A stretch of DNA of 47,730 nucleotides from Hyphomicrobiales bacterium (GTDB taxonomy: Bacteria > Pseudomonadota > Alphaproteobacteria > Rhizobiales > Methyloligellaceae), in contig JANQLP010000083.1 in the NCBI GenBank assembly GCA_028280515.1, positions 1 through 47,730 on the forward strand. The letters are read 5' to 3'. Below, piece by piece: positions 39,941-47,730 of this stretch. Positions within the stretch are counted from its first letter, which is position 1; the number at the start of each line of letters is the position of its first letter. A program made the translations under genes and the position numbers. Under the pieces are notes generated by a model. That model saw nothing but the letters and a program-made list of their open reading frames with translations. It searched no databases and was not told the DNA's origin.

Positions 39941-41005
39941 TTGAGTTACATAGATTTAATGTCGAACCTTGTGGCCAGGCGCGGGCTTGATATAACAGGC
40001 CGCACCGCTTCCCGTCCCAACCGGCGTTCACGCCGATTGTCGAAAGATGCTGCCGCTCCCATGACGCTCGTTGGCATCCCGCGCAATCCCGTCCCGGCGG
40101 GAGCCGAAACTGGCGTGATCACCGGGTACGATGGCACCGAACTGCGATATGCGCTCTGGAAACCGCCGGTCCAGGGCCGCAGGGGAACCGTTTGCCTGTT
40201 CGGCGGCAGGACGGAGTTTATCGAGAAATACTTTGAGACGGTCTCGGACCTGCGCCAGCGCGGTTTCGCCGTTGCAACGATGGACTGGCGCGGGCAAGGT
40301 GGGTCTGCGCGCGCATTGCGAAATCCGTTGAAAGGGCATGTCGAGGATTTTGCGCAGTACGAACGCGACCTCTCGCAGTTCGTGAGCGAAATCGTGTTGC
40401 CGGACTGCCCGCCGCCCTATTACGCGCTTGCCCATTCCATGGGCGGGAACATTCTCATCCGGGCCGCCTGCATGCGCGATTGCTGGTTCGACAGGATTGT
40501 GCTGTCGGCTCCAATGGTCGGTCTTGCCGGACCCGCATCGTCGCTCAGTGTGACCAGTGCGGTCTCACAGCTTGCGGTGTTTTTCGGGCTGGGAGACATC
40601 TACGTTCCGGGAGGGTCGAACACAGTCGCCGAGGCCGGTCCCTTCGAAGGCAATCGGCTGACGTCGGACAGGCGCCGCTACGACCGCAATCGCCTGATAC
40701 TGGAGGCGGCGCCGCAACTCGGACTGGCGTCACCGACCTTCGCATGGCTGCGCGCGGCGACCGCTTCGATGCAGGAGATCAACGCCTTCGGTTTTCCGCC
40801 CAACGTGCATGTGCCGATCCTCATGATTGCGGCTGGCGAGGACCGGGTGGTGTCGAACAAGGCGATTGACGAACTCGCACTTCAACTCAAGGCCGGCGAC
40901 CGGATTGTAATCGACGGCGCGCGTCACGACCTGCTGCAGGAACGCGAAGCGATCCGCGAGCAGGTCTGGGCGGCATTCGACGCCTTTGTTCCCGGAGGGA
41001 AATGA
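39941..41005 (+). CDS. alpha/beta hydrolase, PldB/monoglyceride-lipase-like
   Basis: A 354-residue serine hydrolase of the Hydrolase_4 (lysophospholipase/monoacylglycerol lipase) group. The nucleophile is Ser166 in LAHSMGGN; the acid is likely Asp in AAGEDRVVSN and the base His in GARHDLLQE. MDWRGQGGSAR is the typical motif before the elbow. No signal peptide is seen. The TTG at 39941 is taken as the start because AGAGGG lies about 9 bases before it; an in-frame ATG at 39959 has no such site. It is divergent from hsp20, overlapping its promoter region. The substrate is probably a lysophospholipid or monoglyceride. Confidence 0.88.
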   Translation: MSYIDLMSNLVARRGLDITGRTASRPNRRSRRLSKDAAAPMTLVGIPRNPVPAGAETGVITGYDGTELRYALWKPPVQGRRGTVCLFGGRTEFIEKYFETVSDLRQRGFAVATMDWRGQGGSARALRNPLKGHVEDFAQYERDLSQFVSEIVLPDCPPPYYALAHSMGGNILIRAACMRDCWFDRIVLSAPMVGLAGPASSLSVTSAVSQLAVFFGLGDIYVPGGSNTVAEAGPFEGNRLTSDRRRYDRNRLILEAAPQLGLASPTFAWLRAATASMQEINAFGFPPNVHVPILMIAAGEDRVVSNKAIDELALQLKAGDRIVIDGARHDLLQEREAIREQVWAAFDAFVPGGK

Positions 41006-41027
41006 CCCGGATTTGGTCGCAAAGGCT

Positions 41028-41831
41028 CTAGCCTGAGAGCACCTCCAGAACCCTCTCCCGCAGCTCCGGGTCGCCGCATGCGACGGCGTGGCCGCCGCCG
41101 GCCGCATCGCCCCCATCCCATCCGGTCACGCATCCACCGGCACGCTCGATGATCGGGATCAGCGGTGCGATGTCGTGGGCGGCGAGCCCGGACTCCACAA
41201 TGAGATCGATGTGTCCTGCGGCGAGCAGACAGTACGCGTAGCAGTCTCCGCCGAACCAGCGCATTCGCACCTGTGTACTGAGATCGTCGAACCGGCTCTT
41301 GTCTTGAGGTGTCGCAAACAGGTCCGGGCTGGGCGTCGTCAGAATGGCATCGCCGAGGGTCCGGCATGACCGGGTTGTGATTGCATGCTTGCCGTCGCGG
41401 CCGCGGTAGAACGCCGCGTCCGTCCCGCTCCAGAAGCGCTCGCCGGTGAATGGCTGGTTCATCAGCCCGAGGAGCGGCGCGCCGTTGTGTGTCAAACCGA
41501 TCAGCGTTCCCCATGTCGGCATTCCGGCAATGAAGGGCCGTGTTCCATCGATGGGATCGACGATCCAGCAGAACTCCGCGTCCGTGACGTCTCCCCCGAA
41601 CTCCTCGCCGGCAACCGCGTGCTCCGGCCAGGTGTTTGCAACTTCTGCGCGAATCACCTGCTCGACATCGCGATCAGCCACTGTGACCGGGTCATATCCG
41701 TTGCCATCGGACTTGTCTTCTATCGAATATTTTTTGCGAAAATACTCTAAAACAGTCGTGCCTGAGACGTCGGCCAACCGATGTGCGAAAGCCAGGAAGG
41801 CGTCGAATTCATCCGGTTCGATACTGCTCAT
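41028..41831 (-). CDS. hisN: inositol monophosphatase family phosphatase, HisN-like
   Basis: A 267-residue Mg-dependent phosphatase. The metal-binding motifs of the family are present: AGEEFGGD (Glu76-77) and VDPIDGTRPF (Asp92, Asp95), with the later GGDCYAYCLLAAGHIDLIVE and AHDIAPL (Asp about 219). The sequence is closest to the histidinol-phosphatase branch of the family, which dephosphorylates histidinol phosphate in histidine synthesis, but inositol monophosphate or nucleotide substrates cannot be excluded. It shares its upstream region with a small RNA gene on the opposite strand, as suhB-linked genes do in rhizobia. Confidence 0.85.
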   Translation of the reverse strand: MSSIEPDEFDAFLAFAHRLADVSGTTVLEYFRKKYSIEDKSDGNGYDPVTVADRDVEQVIRAEVANTWPEHAVAGEEFGGDVTDAEFCWIVDPIDGTRPFIAGMPTWGTLIGLTHNGAPLLGLMNQPFTGERFWSGTDAAFYRGRDGKHAITTRSCRTLGDAILTTPSPDLFATPQDKSRFDDLSTQVRMRWFGGDCYAYCLLAAGHIDLIVESGLAAHDIAPLIPIIERAGGCVTGWDGGDAAGGGHAVACGDPELRERVLEVLSG

Positions 41832-41994
41832 TGCGATGGCTTTGCGTTAGTCATTTCAGACGGTTACTGGCTGTCAGAGATCACTCGGCCGCGGCAGATA
41901 TGGTCGAGTGTTGTCGCGTCTTTTGTACACATTGCGCCAACTGTGGCAAATCCGCACCAATTCAACGCATTATTTCTTAATTTCCATTAACGAT

Positions 41995-42024
41995 CTTGAA
42001 ATTTGTGCGCCGCAATGACATATT
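41995..42024 (+). promoter_or_regulatory. sigma-70-like promoter of the small RNA
   Basis: CTTGAA (41995-42000), 17 bases, then ACATAT (42018-42023): a good match to the alphaproteobacterial housekeeping consensus CTTGAC-N17-CTATAT. Transcription would start about 42030, at the base of the small RNA's first hairpin. Confidence 0.6.
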
Positions 42025-42029
42025 GTTGC

Positions 42030-42130
42030 AACGCGGTAAGGCATCACGTTATGCCGTACCGCTGCCCTCTTTGGGCGTTTCCTCCCTTAGACTTGGGCCG
42101 CCCGGCATGCTCTGGCGGCCCTTTTTTCTT
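42030..42130 (+). ncRNA. mmgR: MmgR/suhB-type (alpha-r8) small regulatory RNA
   Basis: A ~100-nt RNA gene of its own in the hisN-like/N-formylglutamate amidohydrolase interval. It folds into three hairpins: GCGGTA...TACCGC (42033-42062), GCCC...GGGC (42064-42076) and a terminator stem (42095-42121), with a single-stranded pyrimidine-rich GTTTCCTCCCTTAG between the last two. The promoter, the CUCCC-rich loop and the position upstream of and divergent from an inositol-monophosphatase-family gene match what I recall of the MmgR/suhB motif RNA of rhizobia, which represses polyhydroxybutyrate accumulation in Sinorhizobium. Existence of the RNA is well supported; family naming is from memory. Confidence 0.7.
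42095..42130 (+). terminator. rho-independent terminator of the small RNA
   Basis: GGGCCGCC (42095-42102) pairs with GGCGGCCC (42114-42121) around an 11-base loop, followed directly by CTTTTTTCTTTT-type T-rich sequence. It is read on the plus strand, on which no protein gene precedes it, which itself argues for a non-coding transcript. Confidence 0.85.
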
Positions 42131-42156
42131 TTATGGCAAAGCGCGCGTGCCGCCGG

Positions 42157-43059
42157 TCATTCGGCTGCAATGCGCGGCGTGTCGAACAGTGACCATGCGA
42201 TTTCGATCATGGTCTGGGTGAGGTGCTCCAGGTCGCGGCGGACCTTGGCGAAGTTGGCGTTCCGTTTATATGTGGTCTCGTCCATGTAAAGCGCGCGATT
42301 GACCTCGATCTGCAGCGCGTGATGCCCTCGCGACGGGCGGCCGTAGTGTTCGGTGATGAACCCGCCCGCATAGGGTTTGTTGAATGCCACCACATATCCC
42401 ATTGCCTTGAGTTGCTCCGCCACGAGACGGGTGAACTCCGGACTGCAGGATGTCGAGAAGCGGTCGCCAAGGACGAAGTCCGGACGGACGCCGTCCGCCT
42501 CGTACAGCGGGTTCGACGGCATGGAGTGGCAGTCGATCAGAACCGAAATGCCGAATTTGCGCGTGCATGCATCCATGAGTTCGCTGAGGCCGGCGTGATA
42601 CGGCTTGTAGAGTTCGCTGATCCGCGTCAGCGCGACGCCGAGGCTCAGCGGCTCCCGGTAAATCTCTTCGGCGTCGGCGACGACCCGGGCAATGGTGCCG
42701 AGCCCGCCGACGACGCGAACGGACTGGGTGTTCGCGTAACGCGGAAGGGATTCCGCGATCAATGCCGGGTCCAGCTCGTAAGGTTCGCGATTGACGTCGA
42801 GATAGGCACGCGGGAAATGAGCGTGCATCAGGGGTGCACCGTGCGTGACGACCGGGGCGAACAGCTGCTCGACGAACGTGTCTTCCGAGCGACGAAGGTC
42901 CGGCAGGTCCAGGCGCGACGAATCCAGGAACTCTTCAAGATAGACGCGCCCGCTATGCGGAGAATTGAAGATCAGCGGGGCCTTGTATGACGACGGTTCG
43001 AGAACTTCGAAGGGAGGATCAAACTCGTCTCTGATCACCGCCGTGTCGCGTTTACTCAT
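42157..43059 (-). CDS. N-formylglutamate amidohydrolase
   Basis: A 300-residue enzyme of the N-formylglutamate amidohydrolase (HutG-like) family, which hydrolyses N-formyl-L-glutamate in one route of histidine degradation. The family motifs can be read: FNSPHSGRVY (His of the metal site), HFPRAYLDVNREPYELD, VLIDCHSMP and GRPSRGHHALQIEVNR. The ATG at 43059 is preferred; the frame opens upstream to 43287 and a GTG near 43100 behind GGGGGAG is an alternative start. It is on the same strand as hisN, separated by the small RNA gene. No hutU, hutH or hutI is nearby. Confidence 0.93.
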   Translation of the reverse strand: MSKRDTAVIRDEFDPPFEVLEPSSYKAPLIFNSPHSGRVYLEEFLDSSRLDLPDLRRSEDTFVEQLFAPVVTHGAPLMHAHFPRAYLDVNREPYELDPALIAESLPRYANTQSVRVVGGLGTIARVVADAEEIYREPLSLGVALTRISELYKPYHAGLSELMDACTRKFGISVLIDCHSMPSNPLYEADGVRPDFVLGDRFSTSCSPEFTRLVAEQLKAMGYVVAFNKPYAGGFITEHYGRPSRGHHALQIEVNRALYMDETTYKRNANFAKVRRDLEHLTQTMIEIAWSLFDTPRIAAE

Positions 43060-43360
43060 GGCGAACCGGTTTCCTGCCTTGTTGAACAATCCCCTGATCA
43101 CGAGCTCCCCCCGTCGAATCCTTGTGTGGAATGTGCCAAGGCTGGTTGTAGGAGTCCAGCGGAGCGATTTGCTTTCTCGCGTGTCTTCTGCATGGTGGGT
43201 CGGATCTGTTTTGGCCCTCGCTCCGCGGCAATGGTATGTACTGGGCTTGGATTGTGCGTCTCCCTGCGTGAAGCCGGGACGCATCACAGACCGGCCGCGT
43301 TTACGAATTGCCTACGAAATTACCGTGTAATGAGCGCTAATCGGCTAAAAGGGCGGTGAT

Positions 43361-43750
43361 ATGACAGTCAACGAACTTCAAAACGGCCAGCTGCGCCGCA
43401 TTCTGCTCGCGGAAGACGACGAGGACATGCGCAAGTTTCTCGTCAAGGCCTTGCAGAACGCGGGATATGAGGTGACGTCGTTCGGCAATGGCGCGGAAGC
43501 ATACGAGCGCCTGAAGGAGGAGCCGTTTACGTTGCTCCTCACCGATATCGTCATGCCCGAGATGGATGGTATCGAACTGGCCAGGCGGGCGGCCGACCTC
43601 GATCCCGAATTGAAGATCATGTTCATCACCGGCTTCGCGGCGGTTGCGCTCAATCCCGACAGCCAGGCGCCGAAAGACGCCACGGTCCTTTCAAAGCCGT
43701 TTCATCTGCGCGATCTGGTCTCGGAAATCGAGCGTCTGCTCGAGAGCTGA
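43361..43750 (+). CDS. cpdR: CpdR-type single-domain response regulator
   Basis: A 129-residue receiver domain with no output domain. The acidic pocket (EDDED, 18-22), phosphoacceptor Asp62 (TDIVMPEMDG), Thr90 (FITG) and Lys112 (LSKPF) are intact. Sequence motifs RRILLAEDDEDMRKFLVKALQNAGYEV match CpdR, which in unphosphorylated form localises ClpXP to the cell pole and triggers degradation of cell-cycle proteins such as CtrA. Its phosphate comes through ChpT. The ATG at 43361 is preceded by GGGCGGTG. The arrangement with N-formylglutamate amidohydrolase and tRNA-Val is, as I recall, conserved in rhizobia. Confidence 0.9.
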   Translation: MTVNELQNGQLRRILLAEDDEDMRKFLVKALQNAGYEVTSFGNGAEAYERLKEEPFTLLLTDIVMPEMDGIELARRAADLDPELKIMFITGFAAVALNPDSQAPKDATVLSKPFHLRDLVSEIERLLES

Positions 43751-43864
43751 AGCGGATTTGCGGCCTGTATGGCGCCGGTCGCTTGCTTCGCTCCGCCAAT
43801 CCCGATATATGACGAAAGAGCATCCGGTCGTGCACGGCGAAAGCCTGAGCCGCCGCCATGCGAC

Positions 43865-43940
43865 GGGCGATTAGCTCAGTTGGGAGAGCGCTTCGGTGAC
43901 ATCGAAGAGGTCGCAAGTTCAAGCCTTGCATCGCCCACCA
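43865..43940 (+). tRNA. tRNA-Val (GAC)
   Basis: A complete cloverleaf: acceptor stem GGGCGAT/ATCGCCC, D stem GCTC/GAGC, anticodon stem CTTCG/CGAAG with loop GTGACAT giving anticodon GAC, and T arm GCAAG-TTCAAGC-CTTGC. The discriminator base A and CCA are encoded. It reads GUC (and GUU) valine codons. Confidence 0.97.
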
Positions 43941-43953
43941 TCTTCCCGGATTT

Positions 43954-43999
43954 AGAGCACGATCCGAAAAGCGGGAACCGGTTTTCGGATAAATTGTGC
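43954..43999. repeat. dispersed rhizobial palindrome after tRNA-Val
   Basis: GAGCAC-GATCCGAAAA...TTTTCGGAT...GTGC forms a long imperfect palindrome with the core GCGGGAACCGG. The same core sequence is a very common intergenic repeat in Hyphomicrobiales genomes. It lies between tRNA-Val and the convergent MMPL permease gene and may serve as a terminator. Confidence 0.7.
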
Positions 44000-44052
44000 G
44001 TAAAAATCAAAAGTCAGAGTGAAATCTCGTTTCCGCGAAAACTGATTTCTCT

Positions 44053-46470
44053 CTAGGACGCCTGTTTCCGCTTCGCGACCGGTTCTGTACGCCGCCGGTT
44101 TTTGCGCGCGGCGGTCCGCTTCGCCTGGGCTGGACGTTTGGCGGATGCTGTGCGCTTTGCCGGTGCCGGAGCTTTGGCCGGGGCCGGCGCGGGTTGTTCC
44201 GCCGCGAACCATTTGTCGGTCACGGTGAGGAGGGCCGGCAGAAACACCATGGCACCGAGAAACGCGGTGACCAGGACGACGGACGAAATCTGCCCATAGA
44301 GCTGGACCATCGGAAGTTCGCTGATGATCGTGATGCCCACGCCGCTGATCAGGATGATCGTCGCCACCATCAGAACAGGCCCCACCGCCATCAAGGTGCT
44401 TTGAACGGCCTCGTCGATGTTGGGTGTACGCTCTCGTTCCAGCCGATAGCGGTTAAGGACGTGGATCGTGCTGTCGACGGCAATGCCGAAGGCGACGGTG
44501 AAAGCCACCACGGTGGTGAACTGCAGGCCGTGACGGTTGAGATACAGAAACGTTCCGCCGGCCGCGATGGGCAGCAGGTTCGGTGCAATCGACACGAGCC
44601 CGTAACGAAATGAACGCAGGGCGAAACCGATCAGAATGATGATCACGCCGATGGCCATGGCGAGGCTCTGATTGAGCTTGCCGATCATTTCGGTGCTGGA
44701 GGTGGCGGACAGGGGCGTGAGGCCGGTTACGTCGAATTTGACGCCCGGATTTTCGCTGCGCAACGTGTCCAGCCGGCCCTCCAGCTCGTTAAGGATCGGA
44801 ATGAGCTGTGATGAATCCATGGCCGGGAACTGGGCGGTGAGCAGTGCGGAGTTGAACTCCTTGGAGGTCAGCCGCCTGCTGAGCGGCGAGTTGGCCTTCT
44901 CGAGAAAATTGAACACATCGCTGCGCGAGCCCGTTCCGCCTGCCATCCATTCCTCGACATCGCGCATCGAACTCACCGACTGGAATTGGGGCTCGGCCTT
45001 GAGGGCGTCGTGCGCGGCACGGATGACTTTCAGGGTCTCGGGCGAGTGCAGCTCGTGCGCGCCCGGCCAGCGGATGAGGAGGTGCAGGCTGTTCGAGCCG
45101 CCGAGATAGGCATCGATATCTTCGATCGCCGCGAAGGCCGCGTTTCCTTCGGGCAGATTCTCCTGATAGCTGTAGCGCGGCGTATTCTGGGCGTAGAGGA
45201 GGCCGGCCACCACGGTTACGACGACGCCCGTGCCGGCGACTGCATAGGGTGCTGAGGAGATCATACGGGCAACCGAACCGCTGATCGACATGGTCGCACG
45301 TCCGAACCAGTATTCACCCTGGCCCGCAGGCCGTTTGCGCGGGGTCCGGGCCAGGAAGATGGCGGACATGGCCGGAACGAGGGCAATCGTCGCGCAATAG
45401 GCGATGGCCGTACCGAGCGCCGCCGTCAGCCCGAACCGTGAAATGAACTCGTGCGGCACCAGCGTCAGCGAAAGAAGTGCAAGAGTGGTTGTCACCGAGG
45501 TCAGCACGCATGCCGGCCCGACCTCCAGAACGGCCGTGTCGATGGCCTCGCCGAGTTCCTGTCCGGCGGCAATGTTCCGCCGCACCCCGAACAACAGGTG
45601 CAACGCGTCCGAAAAGACCAGCACGATAACCAGCACCGGGATGATGTTGGTCAGGACATTCACTTCCTGCCCGACGATCGCCATGCTGCCAGCCAGCCAG
45701 ATCACGGCGATCGCGGCCGGGGCGCCGGCCATTGCGACATAGGCCCAGCGCCGGAAGAAGAACCAGCACAGCCCGAGACACACGATCAGTCCGGCGAGGG
45801 CGAACCGGCCCTGGTCGCGGACCAGGGCACCGATGATCTCGACGCGCAGGGCGGAGAGGCCGGTAATCCTCAGCTTCAGGTCCGTTCCTTCAAAGACCGT
45901 TTCTGCGGTCTCGTTGATCTCGTCGATGAGGCTCTCCAGGTCCTCCACACCGCGGTCTTCGGGCTTGAGCGCGACGACAATGAGGGCGCGCTTGGCGTCC
46001 TCGGACAGGAGCTTGTCGGCGACGAGGGGGTGTGTCTCGACTTTCTTGCGCAAGGCCTCCACGTCCGTGCCGGCCGTTATCTCCGCCGGAAAGAGCGATT
46101 CCGCGTTGCCATTTTCATCCGGCGGATAGCGGGCCGAAAAGATCGAGAGCACGAAGTCGACGTCCGGTATGAGGCCGAGGTCGAGATGCAGGAAACGCAG
46201 TGCACTGAGCGCCTTCGGCTCGAATATGTTGTTCCCGTCGACGACCAGCAGAACATCGCGTCCGGAAGCGGGGTATTGCTTGCCCACGTCCTCAAGGACT
46301 GCAAAGCCTTCCGACTGGGAGCGGAAAATCTCGCGTATGTCGCTGGAGAATTCCAGCCGGGCCGCGAAGAACAGGAAAATCGGCAGCGTGAGCGCGAAGA
46401 ACAGCAGCGTGGCCTTCGGGTGGCGCGCAGTCAGAAGACCAAGTTTCTCAAGGCCAAAGCCAGCGGTCAT
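44053..46470 (-). CDS. MMPL/RND family transporter with basic C-terminal tail
   Basis: An 805-residue inner-membrane permease with twelve expected helices in two six-helix halves, each with a large periplasmic loop (after helix 1, about 35-220, and after helix 7, about 420-590). The first-half core PVLVIVLVFSDALHLLFG and the second-half FTVAFGIAVDSTIHVLNRYR match the MMPL/SSD group, whose members export lipids such as hopanoids. The last ~45 residues are an Ala/Pro/Lys/Arg-rich tail (AKAPAPAKRTASAKRPAQAK...) that resembles histone H1-like sequence and is unusual for a transporter. GAGGAT lies 9 bases before the ATG. It stands alone, without hpn or fusion-protein genes. Confidence 0.88.
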   Translation of the reverse strand: MTAGFGLEKLGLLTARHPKATLLFFALTLPIFLFFAARLEFSSDIREIFRSQSEGFAVLEDVGKQYPASGRDVLLVVDGNNIFEPKALSALRFLHLDLGLIPDVDFVLSIFSARYPPDENGNAESLFPAEITAGTDVEALRKKVETHPLVADKLLSEDAKRALIVVALKPEDRGVEDLESLIDEINETAETVFEGTDLKLRITGLSALRVEIIGALVRDQGRFALAGLIVCLGLCWFFFRRWAYVAMAGAPAAIAVIWLAGSMAIVGQEVNVLTNIIPVLVIVLVFSDALHLLFGVRRNIAAGQELGEAIDTAVLEVGPACVLTSVTTTLALLSLTLVPHEFISRFGLTAALGTAIAYCATIALVPAMSAIFLARTPRKRPAGQGEYWFGRATMSISGSVARMISSAPYAVAGTGVVVTVVAGLLYAQNTPRYSYQENLPEGNAAFAAIEDIDAYLGGSNSLHLLIRWPGAHELHSPETLKVIRAAHDALKAEPQFQSVSSMRDVEEWMAGGTGSRSDVFNFLEKANSPLSRRLTSKEFNSALLTAQFPAMDSSQLIPILNELEGRLDTLRSENPGVKFDVTGLTPLSATSSTEMIGKLNQSLAMAIGVIIILIGFALRSFRYGLVSIAPNLLPIAAGGTFLYLNRHGLQFTTVVAFTVAFGIAVDSTIHVLNRYRLERERTPNIDEAVQSTLMAVGPVLMVATIILISGVGITIISELPMVQLYGQISSVVLVTAFLGAMVFLPALLTVTDKWFAAEQPAPAPAKAPAPAKRTASAKRPAQAKRTAARKNRRRTEPVAKRKQAS

Positions 46471-46591
46471 GTCTGGATTATCCTCGCGTCTCTCGGGATG
46501 TTTCGTGAAGCTACGTCGATGCGAACAATCGGCATCGGTTCACTCGGCGGCCGCACGCCGTTTCCGGCGGTCGCACCATCAATCGTCAATG

Positions 46592-46607
46592 GCCACCAAA
46601 AGGTGGC
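46592..46607 (+). terminator. small hairpin upstream of the amino-acid binding protein gene
   Basis: GCCACC-AAAA-GGTGGC followed by GTTTCTCT resembles a weak terminator, located between the divergent MMPL and binding-protein genes. Stretch 46471-46875 (405 bp) holds no convincing gene. Confidence 0.35.
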
Positions 46608-46751
46608 GTTTCTCTAGCAGCCCGGTACCCAGAGGCCAAGTTTAAAGATGGAAAGTAAAGTGCCGGTGAACCGCCTTAATTATCATCACATATTAGTCAA
46701 AATGTGAGCATTCCGCCTGTTGACTCGCATACAGCTCTCGCGGAGAGTTAG

Positions 46752-46831
46752 GCCCGGGCAAGTTGCCGGGCACGCCGACGTGTCAGTCAAAGCTGCTTGT
46801 CGGGCCTGTGACCCGGGGGTTTGGGCCCAAA
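46752..46831 (+). promoter_or_regulatory. structured leader of the binding-protein gene
   Basis: A hairpin GCCCGG...CCGGGC (46752-46771, one bulge) is followed by the 12-bp palindrome TTTGGGCCCAAA (46820-46831), and then by a run of seven T (46842-46848) before the ribosome binding site. This could be an attenuator or a small-RNA target region, but I match it to no known riboswitch. Confidence 0.3.
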
Positions 46832-46875
46832 ATGTGACGTTTTTTTGTATGTGTCATCTTTAGGGAGGAGTACTC

Positions 46876-47730
46876 ATGAAACTCTGTTTGCTTGGGGCAA
46901 CTGCTGCTCTGGCAATGATTGGTGCGACGGCCGCGAGTGCCGGCACGCTGGACGACGTGAAAGCGCGCGGCGAGCTGGTATGTGTCGTGAACACCGGCCT
47001 GCCGGGATTTTCGTTTACGGACGAAGCCGGTAAATGGCAGGGTTTTGACGTTGACCATTGCCGCGCGGTGGCTGCCGCCATTTTCGGCGATGCGAACAAG
47101 GTCAAATACAAGCCCGCAACCGGTAAAACCCGTTTCACCATTCTGAACTCCGGTGAAGGCGACGTCATTTTCCGCAACACGACCTGGACGTTCGTGCGGG
47201 ACGTCGACGTCAAGCTCGCCTTCCAGGGGATCAACTATTATGACGGTCAGGGCTTCATGGTTCCGAAGAAGCTGGGCGTCAAAAGCGCGAAGGAACTCGA
47301 CGGCGCCTCGGTCTGCATTCAGACGGGCACGACGACGGAGTTGAACCTGGCCGACTTCTTCCGCTCCAACAAGATCAAGTACGAGCCGGTTCCGATCGAG
47401 TCGAACGAAGAAGCGCGCACGAATTATCTCGCCGGGCGCTGCGACGTTTACACGACGGACGCCTCGGGCCTCGCGGCCACGCGCGCGACCTTCAAGGATC
47501 CGGAGAACCACGTGATCCTGCCGGAGATCATCTCCAAGGAGCCGCTTGGTCCGGCCACGCGCCATGGCGATGACCAGTGGAGCGACATCATCCGCTGGAC
47601 GACCAACGCGCTCGTCGCCGCCGAGGAACTCGGCATCACGCAGAAGAACGTCGACGAGTTGGCGGCCAAGCCGACCGACAATCCGGAGATCAACCGTCTG
47701 CTGGGCTCGGAAGGCAATCTCGGCGGCATG
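46876..47730 (+). CDS. aapJ: general L-amino acid ABC transporter binding protein, AapJ-like (5' part)
   Basis: The first 285 residues of a periplasmic solute-binding protein of family 3; full-length AapJ is about 340 residues, so the C-terminus lies past the window edge. The signal peptide (MKLCLLGATAALAMIGATAASA) is followed by GTLDDVKARGELVCVVNTGLPGFSF and GKWQGFDVDHCRAVAAAIFGD, the ligand pocket motif GEGDVIFRNTTWTFVRD and CIQTGTTTELNLADFF, all typical of AapJ/BztA. GGGAGGAG lies 5 bases before the ATG. aapQ, aapM and aapP should follow to the right. Such proteins bind a broad range of L-amino acids. Confidence 0.9.
   Translation, partial: MKLCLLGATAALAMIGATAASAGTLDDVKARGELVCVVNTGLPGFSFTDEAGKWQGFDVDHCRAVAAAIFGDANKVKYKPATGKTRFTILNSGEGDVIFRNTTWTFVRDVDVKLAFQGINYYDGQGFMVPKKLGVKSAKELDGASVCIQTGTTTELNLADFFRSNKIKYEPVPIESNEEARTNYLAGRCDVYTTDASGLAATRATFKDPENHVILPEIISKEPLGPATRHGDDQWSDIIRWTTNALVAAEELGITQKNVDELAAKPTDNPEINRLLGSEGNLGGM

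Noticed and set aside
41965-41986. Possible CtrA site (TTAA-N6-TTAA) upstream of the small RNA
   Set aside because: The spacer is six bases, not seven, in a generally AT-rich stretch; chance is likely.
43769-44056. Plus-strand frame across tRNA-Val
   Set aside because: It runs through the tRNA and the palindromic repeat and has no domain.

Overview
The window is high-GC chromosomal DNA, most likely from an alphaproteobacterium of the order Hyphomicrobiales (Rhizobiales). The pointers are a CpdR-type response regulator, TTAA-N7-TTAA sites of the CtrA type, a FixK/FNR box in front of a cbb3 oxidase gene, a ROSE-type RNA thermometer, GTCATCCCGG...GATCCAG palindromes, an AapJ-like binding protein, and the order hisN-like / sRNA / N-formylglutamate amidohydrolase / cpdR / tRNA-Val. 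No prophage, insertion sequence with a transposase, or CRISPR array was seen. Most of the window is core or near-core genome.

Layout. 1-6476 (minus strand): the 5' part of ccoN behind a FixK/FNR box, a small c-type cytochrome, an amidase, a repeat patch, a DUF5946 protein, a 27-bp inverted-repeat element, a small alpha+beta-barrel protein, a SOUL heme-binding protein and a protein-L-isoaspartate methyltransferase with a signal peptide. 6654-12462: a secreted basic protein, lepA, then a two-gene chemosensory unit (type-I periplasmic binding protein plus a chemoreceptor with a TorS-like sensor). 12838-16507: an SPFH/NfeD pair, the motA-motB stator genes and a small CtrA-box-associated membrane protein. 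16606-21392: sugar-nucleotide and envelope genes (kpsF, a beta-barrel outer membrane protein, galU, galE). 21535-27509: a cell-wall locus with two MltB-like lytic transglycosylases, a lipoprotein, an FAD oxidoreductase and a DUF459 SGNH hydrolase. 27661-34228: hpf and gltB-gltD.

34729-37178 is the most notable locus: four tightly packed plus-strand genes matching the recently described bufferin system. They encode a DUF2282 Cys-rich secreted precursor (BufA1), a DUF692 multinuclear iron oxidative enzyme (BufB), a DUF2063 partner (BufC) and a DoxX membrane protein (BufD). In characterised examples BufB with BufC oxidises precursor cysteines to make a periplasmic copper-binding peptide. This precursor carries six cysteines, two of them in a C-terminal extension. 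An S9 peptidase follows 33 bp later, and a ~500-bp leader with helically phased CTG repeats precedes the operon.

39336-47730: a small heat shock protein with a sigma-32-like promoter and an RNA thermometer, an alpha/beta hydrolase, a HisN-like phosphatase, an MmgR/suhB-type small RNA with its own promoter and terminator, N-formylglutamate amidohydrolase, cpdR, tRNA-Val(GAC), an MMPL/RND permease with a very basic tail, and the 5' part of an AapJ-like amino-acid binding protein.
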